From: Straminergon stramineum
Lineage: Eukaryota; Streptophyta; Bryopsida; Hypnales; Calliergonaceae
Length of the DNA: 64,000 nt
Assembly: GCA_963920665.1 (NCBI GenBank)
Contig: OY987266.1
Span: forward strand, 15,505,001-15,569,000
Direction of reading: 5' to 3'
The notes below the pieces were generated by a model, which was not told where the DNA came from, did not search any database, and worked only from the letters and a program-made list of their open reading frames with translations. Position numbers and translations under genes: made by a program. This document shows positions 26,747 through 38,624 of the stretch, piece after piece. Numbering within the stretch: the first letter of the stretch is position 1; each line of letters starts with the position of its first letter.

Positions 26747-27361
26747 TATGAGGAAGCCAAATCAAATCGGAATACCTGATTATGGCCACATTAGGGTTTT
26801 GGACGGTGTCCTACAATACTTCCATGAGTTTTACGTCTTTTTGTGCATTGTAAGGTCCATGATGGTCTATTGGGGCCTGTTCGATTTCAAATGATTTAGG
26901 AGCTTGCTCCATATTCATTGTAGAGAAATAAAGAATGCTATCAACTAAATACTCGAAAGGAATCTTATGGACCACTACAATGGAATTTCACACAGCAAAT
27001 GTTAGAGCACCTTAAACCCCAATGCCAAAGCGTCTACATGTAATGCACCTAATACTCAGAGCATACGAAAGGAAGCAAATACATACTATGTTGACAAATT
27101 ACAAGCAACAAAGTTTTCATGAATCAAAACCAATGACATTCTCTACCCCCATGAATGAAGATGCATTCAAAACTGCATTGTTCTGAGCATCATTTTAGTC
27201 TATACATGTAATATAGAAAATGAGGGGATTCAACCCCTACTACCAATACAAGATGGTAAAAACGGTGAAAAAAACACCCTTAATGCTCACGAGCCCCTAA
27301 TCCGCCACCACAAACCCTAATACCATTTATCAGTCTCAACGTTTTTGTACATGGAAATTGA

Positions 27362-27620
27362 GGTGAGTTTGAATTTCAAATGCAAGACAATGAGTTGTTC
27401 TGAAGTAGGAATTTGCACAATGCGCTTGTACACAACACAAATAACCACCCCAATATTACCACCAATTGAAGCACTTAATCCTAAAATGAATAATTCTACA
27501 CAAAACCAAGGTGAGTTTGAATTTAGAAGGCAGGACAATGAGCTATTCCGAAATAGGAGTTCACACAATGCCCTTGTGCGCAACACAAATATTTGTCCTA
27601 ATTTTGCCACCAATTGAGGA
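27362..27620 (+). repeat. Tandem duplication, 148-bp period
   Basis: GGTGAGTTTGAATTT and the following roughly 110 bp at 27362 recur at 27510 with scattered substitutions (GACAATGAG, CACAATGC, CACCAATTGA shared). Lies inside the right half of the MULE-like element. Confidence 0.7.
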
Positions 27621-28292
27621 CCTCAAAGTTAAAATTATTAGTTATCTAATCTACAATTCTTGTACTACTACACATTACGCTTCACAGTACTAGAACCCAT
27701 TGCTTGTCCTATTTTTCAACCCGAATTAGTAGGACATAAATGGTGTCATCCTGCAAAGGATATCTTTTCGCGTTGTTTAATGTTCACCTCCATCTCCGTC
27801 AACTCTGGACTCCACCATTGTCTTCGTCACCCTACGCTCCGCTTCTGTCTTCGTCGCTATCTGCTCTATTAGGGGCGCGATGGGCGAAGTTCGCGACGCC
27901 AAGCGTCAAGCCATCAGGAGCAGGCAAGCTAAGCCCTCTGATGGTTGATGGGTATCAAGTTGGAGCCCGTACACCACGTCAGCACGGGCCCCACTTCAAT
28001 TGCAGGATTTAGCGCCCGATGCCGTGATTTGCAAGGATGTCATTGATAGTGCTTGAAACACTAGGCAATCAAAATTGCCAACTAATGGGGAGTTTCATTA
28101 AAATCGTGCCATTCCGCAGCTTTGGCATTTTTATTGTTTAGATTGCATGGTTTGAAATGGATACCAATTGTAGATGGCACTTTAACAGTTTAGACAACGT
28201 GGTCTAAAAATGGCATATAGAATGATGTCATTTTCATGTTTTTGCCTATACTAGCATTTTCTTTCAATTACATATTTACATACTTTTTTTTA

Positions 28293-28455
28293 GTAAGGTA
28301 AGTGAGCCCATTGTGGGCCAAATAGGAGCAAGTTCAATATGGGCAAAATTGTATTAGTGGTGTAAATTTCAAAATTTGAATGTCTACCACTATTATAATT
28401 TTGCCCACAATGAGCTTGCTCCCATTTATGTCTACAATGGGCTCATTTACCTTAC
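28293..28455. mobile_element. Fold-back MITE, imperfect
   Basis: The outer ends GTAAGGTAAGTGAGCCCATTGT and the complement of ACAATGGGCTCATTTACCTTAC pair well, followed by partial pairing over GGAGCAAG and GGGCAAAATT. 163 bp, non-coding. Confidence 0.7.
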
Positions 28456-29938
28456 ATGCTTTCATCTTGTGTCTCAAATTCAAGATTTTTAGAAAACGAA
28501 GACCTTGAATTCAATAACTTCCATAGTTACTCAACAATGCCTTGGTCCCATATAAAGCTCTTGAATTGACACTTGTTGTAATAAATCATTGCACACCATT
28601 CTCAACAACATCATTGAATCCAAACAACACAATTATGAATTATGGTCCAAGTCTATTGAAGTACTTATTTTTATTATTCTAGAGGAATTTAACTAGTGTG
28701 GTTATATGGTGTTTCATAACTTTTGTGCAAGCTTTTGAAGTTAGTTCATGTATAAATAGGAAGAATATAAAAACTTATGAAAATAAAAACTTTATGTCTT
28801 GATTCTTTTCAAATCATAATTTATTGTACCTAAAAGGTTCGAAACCTACATTCTTTTTCTACGAGGTAATGAGAGATTCTTATGGATTAAAGGTAGAAAT
28901 GTTTGGTGTGGCTAATGGCACTCTAATTTAGTCATTTGGATACCAAACTTCCTATGGAGATTGTTATTGAATTAGGGATTTGATTTGAAAAAAATTTCCA
29001 CTCAATGACAATTCAGGAAAAAAAATTCAAATACTATTAGGACAATACATTATTATTGTTGTATTTTGTTGGATGAATTTAGATAAATAAATGGTGTTTA
29101 ACCCTTAAAGGTTTATGAAGAACTATATATATGTTATCTTATTTGACTCCTAGAATACAAATAATACACGAAAATATTCATGACATAACCTACGTACACC
29201 ATTGGATTGATACTTCAACAACTCATATGTTTCATTTGGATGTCACTATAGCATCTAAATCTTACTTCATCCTCAAACGCAGTGCTCACCACATACAAAA
29301 ATAACTTGATTGTTTTGAACCCTCAACAATATATATGAAGTACAATAATAATTCAAATTGGAAGTGCCAATCATCTAGTTCAACATGTAGACATGCACAC
29401 TTTTGTCACTATTAATGACCTCATTTTATATGCTTTCAATATCAAAGAGACAATGAGTACCATGTTGTGTTTGAACTTGGACATTCCAAATATACTTTTT
29501 AACCCTTAAATGCCTGGATGGTGATAGTGGAAATCAACCCTTTTGAAACTATGTAACATCATCTATTCAATTTTTAAGAAAAAATACTCATTGGGAATCA
29601 AACTACTGTAGATCTCCCCTTTCCACCCCTAATTTTGAGGATGAATAATTGCATTTCTATCCTACACAAGAAAATTCCTTATCATTCATTGGACAATAAA
29701 CGTTTATCATAACGTTTATGGGCTAACCCTAAAAGAATGAGACCTATCACCAAAGTACTTTGCCAAAAATGATCTAATTTATGGACCAATAGGGACATTC
29801 TTCATTTCTAGGGTAATCTTGAAAGTCGTCCATGGGCTACTTTGGAGGCTCAGCCAATGTCCTTCTACTTAGGGTTGAGAGTTAATTTCATCCCTAATTT
29901 GCATAATTTTGGATGGAAGTAGTCAAGTGGCATGACCG
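28456..29938. other. AT-rich intergenic DNA
   Basis: No gene, RNA or bounded repeat recognised on either strand. Confidence 0.5.
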
Positions 29939-30240
29939 CAGTAGGTTTTTTTTGTTCATTTTTTATGAAGTGCCAAACTGGCGATATTAAATGTTATAGT
30001 GGTGCTTGAAATTTCAACATTCATCCACATATTGGATAGGAAATATCACATTAGCACATATCACATATATCCATAATTTTGTTTTCATCCATTCTCTGGC
30101 GATTTCATCCAATAAATGTTTATAATTTGAAGAATTTTGACGATTTCATCCTAAATTTTACTGTTTATATTCTAAGGGCTTGGTGCAGGGTAAAAAAATT
30201 TGGTGCAATTTGACGACAAATCGCCAGAAAAAAACCCACT
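29939..30240 (+). mobile_element. Dispersed ~300-bp MITE, copy 1
   Basis: Shares sequence along its length with 35020-35325: AACATTCATCCACA, ATTGGATA, AATATCACATTAGCACATAT, GGTGATTTCATCCAA-like and GACAAAT. The ends GCAGTAGGTTTTTTT and AAAAAAACCCACTGG are inverted repeats. Non-coding. Confidence 0.7.
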
Positions 30241-31640
30241 GGATCGCAGCATTCGCAAGTTACACAGACAAATGAAAACTTGAATATAAAATCCTGGACT
30301 GAATTAACGAAGCAGCTATGATCTCCGAAGTTGCCAACGACGGCAATCAGCAGTCCACGAGTTCGTGTAACCGATCGAGTCTATGCAATGTGATCTCCTC
30401 AGTAGTTCCGCCTTGCAGCAGGGCAGAGCACGAGTAGTTTTGGAAGCCAGGCTGCACGCAAACACCGAAGAGAGAAAACCCTCAATCAATGTCAATTGAA
30501 ACACAATTGAATTGAAGCTCGAATTCTCTCGCTTTTCAGAGCACAATCGCCATTAGTGTCGAGCGTGATAAATTTGGGGCTTGATGCGCGCATCTGAACT
30601 TGTTCTCGACATTCAATTGAGTCGTCGACGTTCGTTGCATCCAAGGTGCATGCGTGAGAACCGAAGGAACTTTCCCGTCCTGTACGTTCATTTAATTTGC
30701 TGTTGTGACTTCCGAGATCCTTGGATGCGGGGGTGGGGTGGGGGGGGGGGCAAGTTAATTTTTGATTCATGGTGCATTAATTTATTATGATTAGCTGGAT
30801 TTCTCTTTCAAATTTTGGCTTCTTGAATTGAAGAGTTTAACTTAACCCTCATGGGTACCGGTCATGGATTGAGTGGTTATTTTCAGAGAATAGGTCCAAT
30901 TCCATTGGACGTGCTTCGATCTACATCATCGTGGGGTTGATCTCGAACGCGCAAGAACAATTTGGGGGTGGTTCAGGTGCATTGATCTTTCTTAATTACT
31001 CGACGGACGTGGCTTACGAGGCGAGTGTTGATCGAATCTGGACCTATTTGACTGTGCCGTTGTCGAGTTGAGTGACATGGATTTATGTCGTCGCTTCATT
31101 TTCCATAGCCGATTCAGATGCATGAGATGCTCTTTAATTTTGGGTTCACGCTGCTCTGCCTTACGCAGTTTTTTTTTCAAATTTTAACTCAGCGGCGTTT
31201 AATTACTGACCATGAATGTATTGTAATTATTGAGAGCAAATGGATTTGGTAGGTTAAATTAAACATACAGATGTAGTTGATTCCGAATGTATAGAAATCG
31301 TCTGTTCTCTACTGCACAAAACTTAGTATATATTACTTTTGGATTAATCTTTTCTTATGTTCAGGGTTTCGTTGGAATAAGGTAATGCAAAAATACCAAG
31401 TGGGTGACGACTGCAAGTGACGAGAGTGTGAATCTTCCTGTTACTAGAAGTGGGAGACGTGCAACCAACCTTGCTTACTAGTAGTCCCGGTATGTAAATT
31501 TTTTTTCTGAAAATTTGCAGCTCCATCTCTAGACACATTGTTGGTTACATGCGATCATATTTGTGGACTAAGTTATAAAATTCTCACGCAGACCAGGAGT
31601 TCAGTCCATTCTCATCTCTAGAATTTGAAATTCAATTTTG
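30241..31640. other. Possible 5' region of a gene, unresolved
   Basis: Composition becomes more balanced from about 30300. There are short open stretches on both strands, including a basic 62-codon minus-strand frame at 30992-31180, but none has a recognisable domain. A G-run near 30741 is the longest homopolymer here. It may be the leader and first exons of the frame at 31647. Confidence 0.3.
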
Positions 31641-31646
31641 CAGTAA

Positions 31647-32024
31647 GTGGTCAGCATGGGAATCAGTAAGTCCAGCACACCGAAAATGGCTTCCCTCGTG
31701 CAACAAGGGTGGAAGGCGAAGAGAATTAAGTGCAGCAAGGGGCCACAAGTGATTTCGCCAGAGAAGAAGCTGCAGACAGTGCCTAAAGCCAAGGAGAAGC
31801 CGACGTACTCTCCTCTGCTGTCGAAGAGACTTCACAGGATAGTGTCGTTGACGGTTGAAATTCCACCGCGAAAGCCATTTCCTCCTCCTCTCGTGTGGAA
31901 TCCACCTCCACGTCCGCCTCCTCGCTCGGCAAGTCGACTTTATGCTCGGCCATTCGCTTGCCCACCTGCTCGTCCTCACCCTTACAAACGTCCCCAAAGC
32001 AGCATAAGCAAGCGATACCCATGA
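31647..32024 (+). CDS. Hypothetical basic Pro-rich protein, 125 aa
   Basis: Open frame just after an acceptor-like TTTTGCAG. If translation starts at the fourth codon the protein begins MGISKSS, which fits the N-myristoylation pattern MGxxxS. The middle is Lys-rich, and the C-terminal half is Pro/Arg-rich (KPFPPPLVWNPPPRPPPRS). The final residues fall within the first unit of the tandem array that follows. The opposite strand is also open here with an acidic product (EEADVEVDSTREEEEM), so strand assignment is uncertain. No family recognised. Confidence 0.3.
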   Translation: MVSMGISKSSTPKMASLVQQGWKAKRIKCSKGPQVISPEKKLQTVPKAKEKPTYSPLLSKRLHRIVSLTVEIPPRKPFPPPLVWNPPPRPPPRSASRLYARPFACPPARPHPYKRPQSSISKRYP

Positions 32025-33040
32025 GCAGGTCACTAGATATGTAAATGATCATGCACTCATGGTCAGTCTCCATTTACAATCCTTGTTGGATGTGCCATCG
32101 AGAGCTTTTTTTGTTCAAATACTTCTGGGTTTTGTTCAATCTAACTCTCATGCAGTAAATCTCTTCACTGGCTTCCACTTGTGAATAGGTGTTACAAATT
32201 CTTTCTTTGAGGTTAGCATAGCATCTGGTTAACCCTTGTAAGTCTGCTCCCCTTTACATTGTGAATGCACCTGTTCGCTCGCCCCCTGCTCGTCCTCACC
32301 CTCAAAGCAGCATGGGCCAGCGGTATGCATGTGCAGGTCACTAGATATGTAAACGATCATGGTCAGTCTATACGTGCAATCATTGTTGGATGCGCCATTG
32401 TGTAACATTTTTTGTTCATGGCATGGATTAGTTTGTTCGCCATAGCGCTCGTTCAATAAAACTTTTTCCCCGTCTTCCACTGGTGAATTGGTGTTACAAA
32501 TTAATTTCCGTATTTCAAGTTTTCCATCTTTGAGGTTCGCGTAACATTGGCTAACTCTTGTAAGTCTGCGCCCCTTTCATTATGACTGCACCCGTTTGCT
32601 CACCCACCTGCTCGCCCCCACCCTCGCAAACGTCCTCAAAGTAGCATGAGCCAGCAGTAAGCATGTGCAGGCCAGGCAGTAATTATACATGTGTGCGCTC
32701 TTGGTCACTCCGCATGTAAGTTACAGTCATTGTTGTATGTTTTCTTGTGAGCATTTTTTATTCAATTCAACATTTCTAAATTTGGTTCAAAGCTTATTCA
32801 GAAACTCTTTTCACTGTAACTAGTCCACTTATGATTTGATATTTCATAAGCCCCAACCATGCAGCTTACGTAACAACATTAAATTGTAGCTCTTGTAAGC
32901 TTGCAAGCTTTGCATTGAGTATGGAACAATTCATTTGCCTCCCCCTCCTCGCTCCCAGAAACGCGTCCTGAAAGCAGTTTGGGCCAGTAGTATGAACGCA
33001 CGGGCCTGAAGAATAGTTGCGTTTTAATGGTCAGTTTAGC
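31950..33040 (+). repeat. Degenerate tandem array, four units of ~310-340 bp
   Basis: Units begin near 31960, 32272, 32588 and 32931. Each has a C-rich block (CCACCTGCTCGTCCTCACCC-like), an AAAGCAGCATGGGCCAG-like block, GCATGTGCAGG, a GGTCA segment and then TTTTTTGTTCAA. Similarity decays from left to right. The first unit overlaps the end of the frame at 31647. Confidence 0.65.
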
Positions 33041-33210
33041 AAGCTAATTGTACTGTACAGTCATTATTAAATTGGCCATCTTGAACATTTACTTTTTTTC
33101 AATATTTGTTTAGTATGTCAAGTTTCGTTAAATTGGAGGAATTTCATGACTATGTCACTTTTAAGGAGTGCAGCCTGAAACGTGAATCTACAGTAGTCCT
33201 ATTTTAGAGC

Positions 33211-33303
33211 TTGGTGCAGATGAATGTCACAACGTGTCTTTGCGAGGTATCTTTACACTTTGCGATCATGTTGCGATCATGTTGCGACATTCATCTGCAC
33301 CAA
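33211..33303. repeat. Short hairpin, 23-nt arms
   Basis: Arms 33211-33233 and 33281-33303 are complementary at 22 of 23 positions (TTGGTGCAGATGAATGTC). The 47-nt loop contains tandem TGCGATCATGT units. The size fits a small MITE or a microRNA-like fold; nothing here proves expression. Confidence 0.6.
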
Positions 33304-35019
33304 CAATGCTGTGTCTTTGCGATCATAATTTTTCCTTCTATATATGTACGGAATTAAACTTGAATACAACCTGAATATGCCTATGTAATGGTAAAAGAAA
33401 CGCACCTAATAAGACCACTTTCTGATGCAAACAATGTTTTGTTATGAAGATGATCAATTTGTAGACCATCTTCCTTACATATTACAAATCTTTCAAATAC
33501 ATCAAGAATTTTGTAAACACAACAGATATTTGGTTAAAATGGTGGTATTCATACGCCATATTTTCATTCATCTTCTAGGGAAGGTATAGATTTGGAATCA
33601 CATAGTCCGAAATCTAGGAGTGTTATACATTTCACACCACATGGTCTAAACTTGAAATACTACCATTTTAACAAAATATCCATTATACTAAGAAGAGTGA
33701 AAGCTCAAAGAATTTAAGGTGACATAAATTAACCTATAAAATTCTAATCTTTTCTTGAATTTTTGCACATTTTAGCTTACATCTTTGTACAAATATAATA
33801 TTTACTTCAATTTGATCAAATTGATAATGAAAAGAAGGTTTTCTTTAGATTCAGACATTAGCTTAGAGAAATGAAGAGTGTTTTGGTCAAAACAATGCTC
33901 TATGAAAGTAGTATATTGATCATCTAAAATATAGACACTAGAGCACTTATGAGTTTATTATATAAGTTGATAAAAGTTGTTACATTCAAATAGAGTACAT
34001 TCCCCAAATCTTTATTTTTTCATTATGTAGGATTTTATACTAATTGCCTTGATTTTGGCCATATAAACCACACACATTGTAACTTTATCTTATGATACAA
34101 GCTATCATGTCTTGGTTCTAAGGAGCAAGGCTACAAGACTTAAGGTAACCAAATCTAAATGCTTTGGTTCTTGGGATTAGCAATGATGGAGATTCTTTTT
34201 AATTTGGGGCAACAGGAGCCTTGGGAAAGTAAAATAGCGAGTCATTCAAGTGGTACAAACAATAAATTCTTGCTCTAAAGTAGTAATCCTTTATTTTACT
34301 TAGATGAACTTTCCTAATTTTGTTGGCAATGCTATGAGAAGGCCCAAGTTTGTACACAAGGGCAGGGTAAGTTATAGGACATACTTGACCACCTAAGTAC
34401 GGTATAGTTGAAATATTGGAGATCAACCTGGATGAAAGGAGGCCCAACTAATACTATTAATGTCTCAAGGGTATCACTATGTAGTATATTGTCAAACTAG
34501 CAACATCTATAAGGTATTTTATATATTGGGGAGTATTATTTGTCCTCTTTGGATTTTATAATACACTTGCTTTATCTAATTTTTTTAACATATTGTATTA
34601 AAAGTGGGTCTATTTTTATTTTTAAAAATTTCTTGGTGTTTCTGATTGCATAGTATGTTCACTCAATTTTTTTCTATCTAAGTAGCAAAGAAGAGAGAAT
34701 GTAAGACTACCTTTAATTTTAATGCCAAAACAAGATTTTTCAAATTCTAATGTATTGTGCAAGACTTCTATTCACTTCACAAGAGTCAAACTTTATCAAG
34801 AGCAAACAACTTCAATTTATGCAAAGGCATGCTAATCTATGTTGGGATATTTCAAATCGAATTTAAGTGTACACAAAGGAAGACATCTTGTATGAATCCA
34901 TAATCCCTAACAATATCCAAAAATGAATGGCAAAAATAGAAGATGCTTACCTTACAAAAATAGAATAACAAAAGTGATATTACTCATGAAAGACACTTGT
35001 CAATAATACACATTATGGC
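33304..35019. other. AT-rich intergenic DNA
   Basis: No gene recognised. Open frames are short and unsupported. Confidence 0.5.
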
Positions 35020-35325
35020 AAGGTTTTATTTTTTATTTTTTGTAAAGTGCCATAAGAAGTGGCAATATTAGATGTTCTAGTGGTGCTCCAAATTCAACAT
35101 TCATCCACACATTGGATAAAAAATATCACATTAGCACATATCTCAAATCCATAATTTTTTTCATCCACAATTTGGTGATTTCATCCAAGATTTATTTGCA
35201 GTTGAAGTTTTTTGGCATTTTCATCCAAGATTTTACTATTCATGTTCTATGGGCTTGTTGTGGGACCTAATATTTTGGTGCAAATTGATGACAAATTATT
35301 GGAAAAAACCCATTGATTAGGGGGT
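35020..35325 (+). mobile_element. Dispersed ~300-bp MITE, copy 2
   Basis: Same family and orientation as 29939-30240, about 75-80% similar by eye. Ends are CAAGGTTTTATTTTTT and AAAAAACCCATTG. Non-coding. Confidence 0.7.
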
Positions 35326-38199
35326 ATTTAAGGGCAAGGGAGGGTTGTTATAAGGTTATTCACCTTGCTATTGAGGAAATATGAACCAACCACTGATGCC
35401 AAGAAAATTTCATTAAAAATTAATTAATTATTTTTTTCAAAAAGTATTAAAATTTTGAAAACTCATTTTAAAATAAATTAACTTAAAAATATTAATCAAA
35501 TAATTACGATTATCTAATGTGGTATGGTTTTGACCACATCAGATTGCTAATACAACAAGTTCCCACAGTTCAGGAATTCTAGGGAACTTGCAAGCTTCTT
35601 TAGGCTTGAAATCTCTTCTAATGACAAATCTATAATATGATCAATGTCCCCAAATCAATGTGAGAACTTTTATTTCTGATACTCAAAAGTATTCATTGTA
35701 CATATGAAGTGTCAAAGCCCCAATTTTTGGCAAAATGCTACAAAATCAACCAATCTTTCTTACAAGCATCCATTTTTTCTAATGATGCAATGTCTCTAGT
35801 GATCAAGCCAAAGATAGGAATAAAACAACATGTATATTAGGTATAAAGAACACCCTAAAAGTCCATATTCATACATACCCTTTGTTATTTTAAATGTTTT
35901 GAATATCATTATTGGTACCCTACGCTAAATCAAATAGTTTCAAATTTTTGCTTGATTTCTAGAAATGAATCCTATTTTTGGAGTCTTTGTACTTTCTAAA
36001 ACTACTACTAGCACTACAAGAAAATGGGTGTTTTATGACTACAAAAATGTGACTGAGGATGATTGGCAACTACTTGCAGTCATATTTTGGGAGGCCAATT
36101 CTTGAAAAAAAAATATGACTAGAAATATGACTACTAGTCATGTTTTGGCCTTGTATGTTGTGGGCATATAGTATATGTTCATTAGGAATGCCAAAATACT
36201 TCATAGAGCTTCATAGGGAACATGTTTTGGGAATGCACAGTCATATTTATTAGTCATATTTTTGAATCAGTCATATTTTGCAATCATATTTTTATGATAG
36301 TCACATTTTTTTTTCTTTTAGGCAGTTTGAAGAAAATTTGGGTAGAGAATATATTTGGAGAGTGCGAAATCATATTTGTCAGTCATAATTTCACTTTAGT
36401 TATATTTTGCAGTCATGTTTTTATGATAGTTACATTTTTTTTCTTTGGGGCATTTTGAAGAAAATTTAGACAGGGAATATATTTAGAGAGTGCTAAATCA
36501 TAGTTGCTAGTCATAATTTCACTTTAGTTATACTTTGCAGTCATATTTTTAAGTCAATCATATTTTTTAGACACATTTCTTTGGTAGTTATTTTTTTTCT
36601 TTGGTGAGAACCTAAAGAAAAGGTGGGCAATCTAAGATGGGTCTTTTATATTTTGCCCCTAGAGACCATTCCTTGGGATAAACGCATGACTTTGTTTAAT
36701 ATCTATTAAAAAAAATTCTTTTCTTTTTTATGATGTGTCTATTATAGAATTAATGTCCAAATAATTTGAGATGGCATATGTTTATATTTCAATTTATATA
36801 TTTAAAATTTTCATAGGAATTAGAAAAGGAATAGAGAGGTATAAAACGATTAATAATAGGAGATAATCAATTTTCATTTGAGTATTTAAAGAAAAATTAG
36901 AGAAGAATAAAAACCTATAAACAAACCAAAGTACCAAGGCGGGACTAAGCTTGAGAATCCAAGATAGAAACTAGGCTTGCCTAGACTCACTATTGGAACT
37001 TACTACGGAATTGACTAATTATGTTAATTGATTGTGATGGCTAATGCAAACCGAAATTTAATGCATTTAAACTAGTGATGTAAATTGAAGGCTATAGAGC
37101 TTAGAAAAATTACTTGAAGATTAGAAAAATCTAATCCAAAGAGAAGAAAGGTTACTCCAAGCTTTAGACATGGTTAGGAGACTAATTTGACCCCCTTATA
37201 GGGATTTGACTATGCATTAAACAAAGATTGTTGATTATAATACACATAATTAATCAAATGAAGTTTTTAATTATGTGTACTAGAATAGGCCTGCAGGGTT
37301 CTACAACTTAAGCTAACACATTTTTAAATTTCTCAACTAGGATTTGGAAGTCTAGAGTTTTGACCTAGATTGGCCCAAACCATCTAAAACCTCTAACTTT
37401 TATAGTTTGAGTGTGTTTTAGTTTACCTTTAAACCAGTTACAATTTATCATTAGAAAAAAATTGTTCATTACTTAGAATGCCTATAGAACAATATTTAAA
37501 TATCCAACTTAAGATTTGAAGCCCAACAACAAAAAATATAATTGTGTTTGTTTTATCTCAAGGATATAGATAAAATACTCACATCTACCATATATTGAAG
37601 TTTGTCTTTTTTTTAGAAAGGTTCTCGGTAATGTCATATAAGCCGTATTTATAAAGGGTCTCTATAGGGCTGTTTAGAGTTACAGAATTATTCATATGAA
37701 GATTGAGGCTCACCGTGATACTTATGGTTGAATTGCAATTAAAACATGGTTGTTTGAATGTTTTTACAAAGATATAGATTATAAAAACATAATCCCTTTT
37801 TCAAATTCAAAGATGTTTTTCAATAGTGCCTTTATCAAATATTTTTGCTCTTATATATTTAGTGCATGGACGTAGATACTTTGATTGATGCATGACATTT
37901 GCTTAATTGTCTTTTTTTTGCCATAACTGTAGGTGCTTAAGGCTTTGCAACTTTCCTTTAAACATTTTGTACAGTTGTATTGCAACATACATCCATTTCA
38001 TATCAAATTTTATTGTTAAAATAGTTTAGTTGCTTACTATAGTCATATTTATTGACTCGCATATTATGTCAGGTCACATGACTAGAACAAGTCATGTGCA
38101 TGACTAGGGTTTTAAAACCCTAACCGCCATTTCTTCTTCTTTCTTGTTTTTTATTGTCTTTTACGTTTCGCTTCTTGTTGTTTTCTAGCTCTTGGTTCT

Positions 38200-38624
38200 T
38201 TGTGCCTTCTAATTTTTACTTTTTATTCCTTCTTAGTTCTTGATTTTGTTTGCAGTTTCTTCTTGTTACCTCTAAATTCTTGCTTCATAGTTTTTACTTT
38301 TTGTTCCTTCTTAGTTCTTGATTTTGTTTGCAGTTTCTTCTTATTACCTCTAAATTCTTGCTTCACAGTTTTTACTTTTTGTTCCTTCTTAGTTCTTGAT
38401 TCTTGTTTGTAGTTTCTTCTTGTTACTTCTTAATTCTCGCTTCTTAGTTTTTGCTCCTTGCTTGTAGTTTCTTCTCATTAAATCTTAATTCTTGCTTCCT
38501 AGTTCTTGTCTCCTATTGCTTCTTAGTTTTTGCTTTTAATATCTTTCTGATACATTTTAACTTGTGTTTCTTGTTTCTTTTTAATTTTTGTTTTTTCTTG
38601 TTATTTATTGCATTTTCTTGCATC
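38200..38624 (+). repeat. Pyrimidine-rich tandem repeats, 78-bp period
   Basis: About 2.7 units of 78 bp (TTTTTACTTTTTGTTCC ... TTCTTGCTTCA), followed by shorter variants of the TTCTTAGTTCTTG theme. The theme resumes at 43290-43610 on the far side of the piggyBac insertion, which shows that the insertion split one array. Confidence 0.75.

Larger units (their letters stand above)
25001..28029 (+). mobile_element. MULE-like element with ~300-bp terminal inverted repeats
   Basis: Element 25010-28020 (3011 bp) flanked by GCCCTGATT (25001-25009) and GCCGTGATT (28021-28029), a 9-bp duplication with one mismatch. The left arm, from GCAGGACGCTAAATCCTGCA, aligns with the reverse complement of the right arm for about 280-320 bp, including CGAAGTGGGGCCCGCGCTGA, TTAAACAACCCGAAAAGA and CATTTATGT. 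Long TIRs with 9-bp duplications define Mutator-like elements. No transposase frame is visible, so it is non-autonomous. The interior holds exon-like fragments (25905-26746) and a tandem duplication (27362-27620). Its outermost termini match the MITE at 10090. Confidence 0.85.

Noticed and set aside
36222..36458. Phe-rich open frame
   Set aside because: Produced by the AGTCATATTTT subterminal repeats of the CACTA-like element; not a gene.
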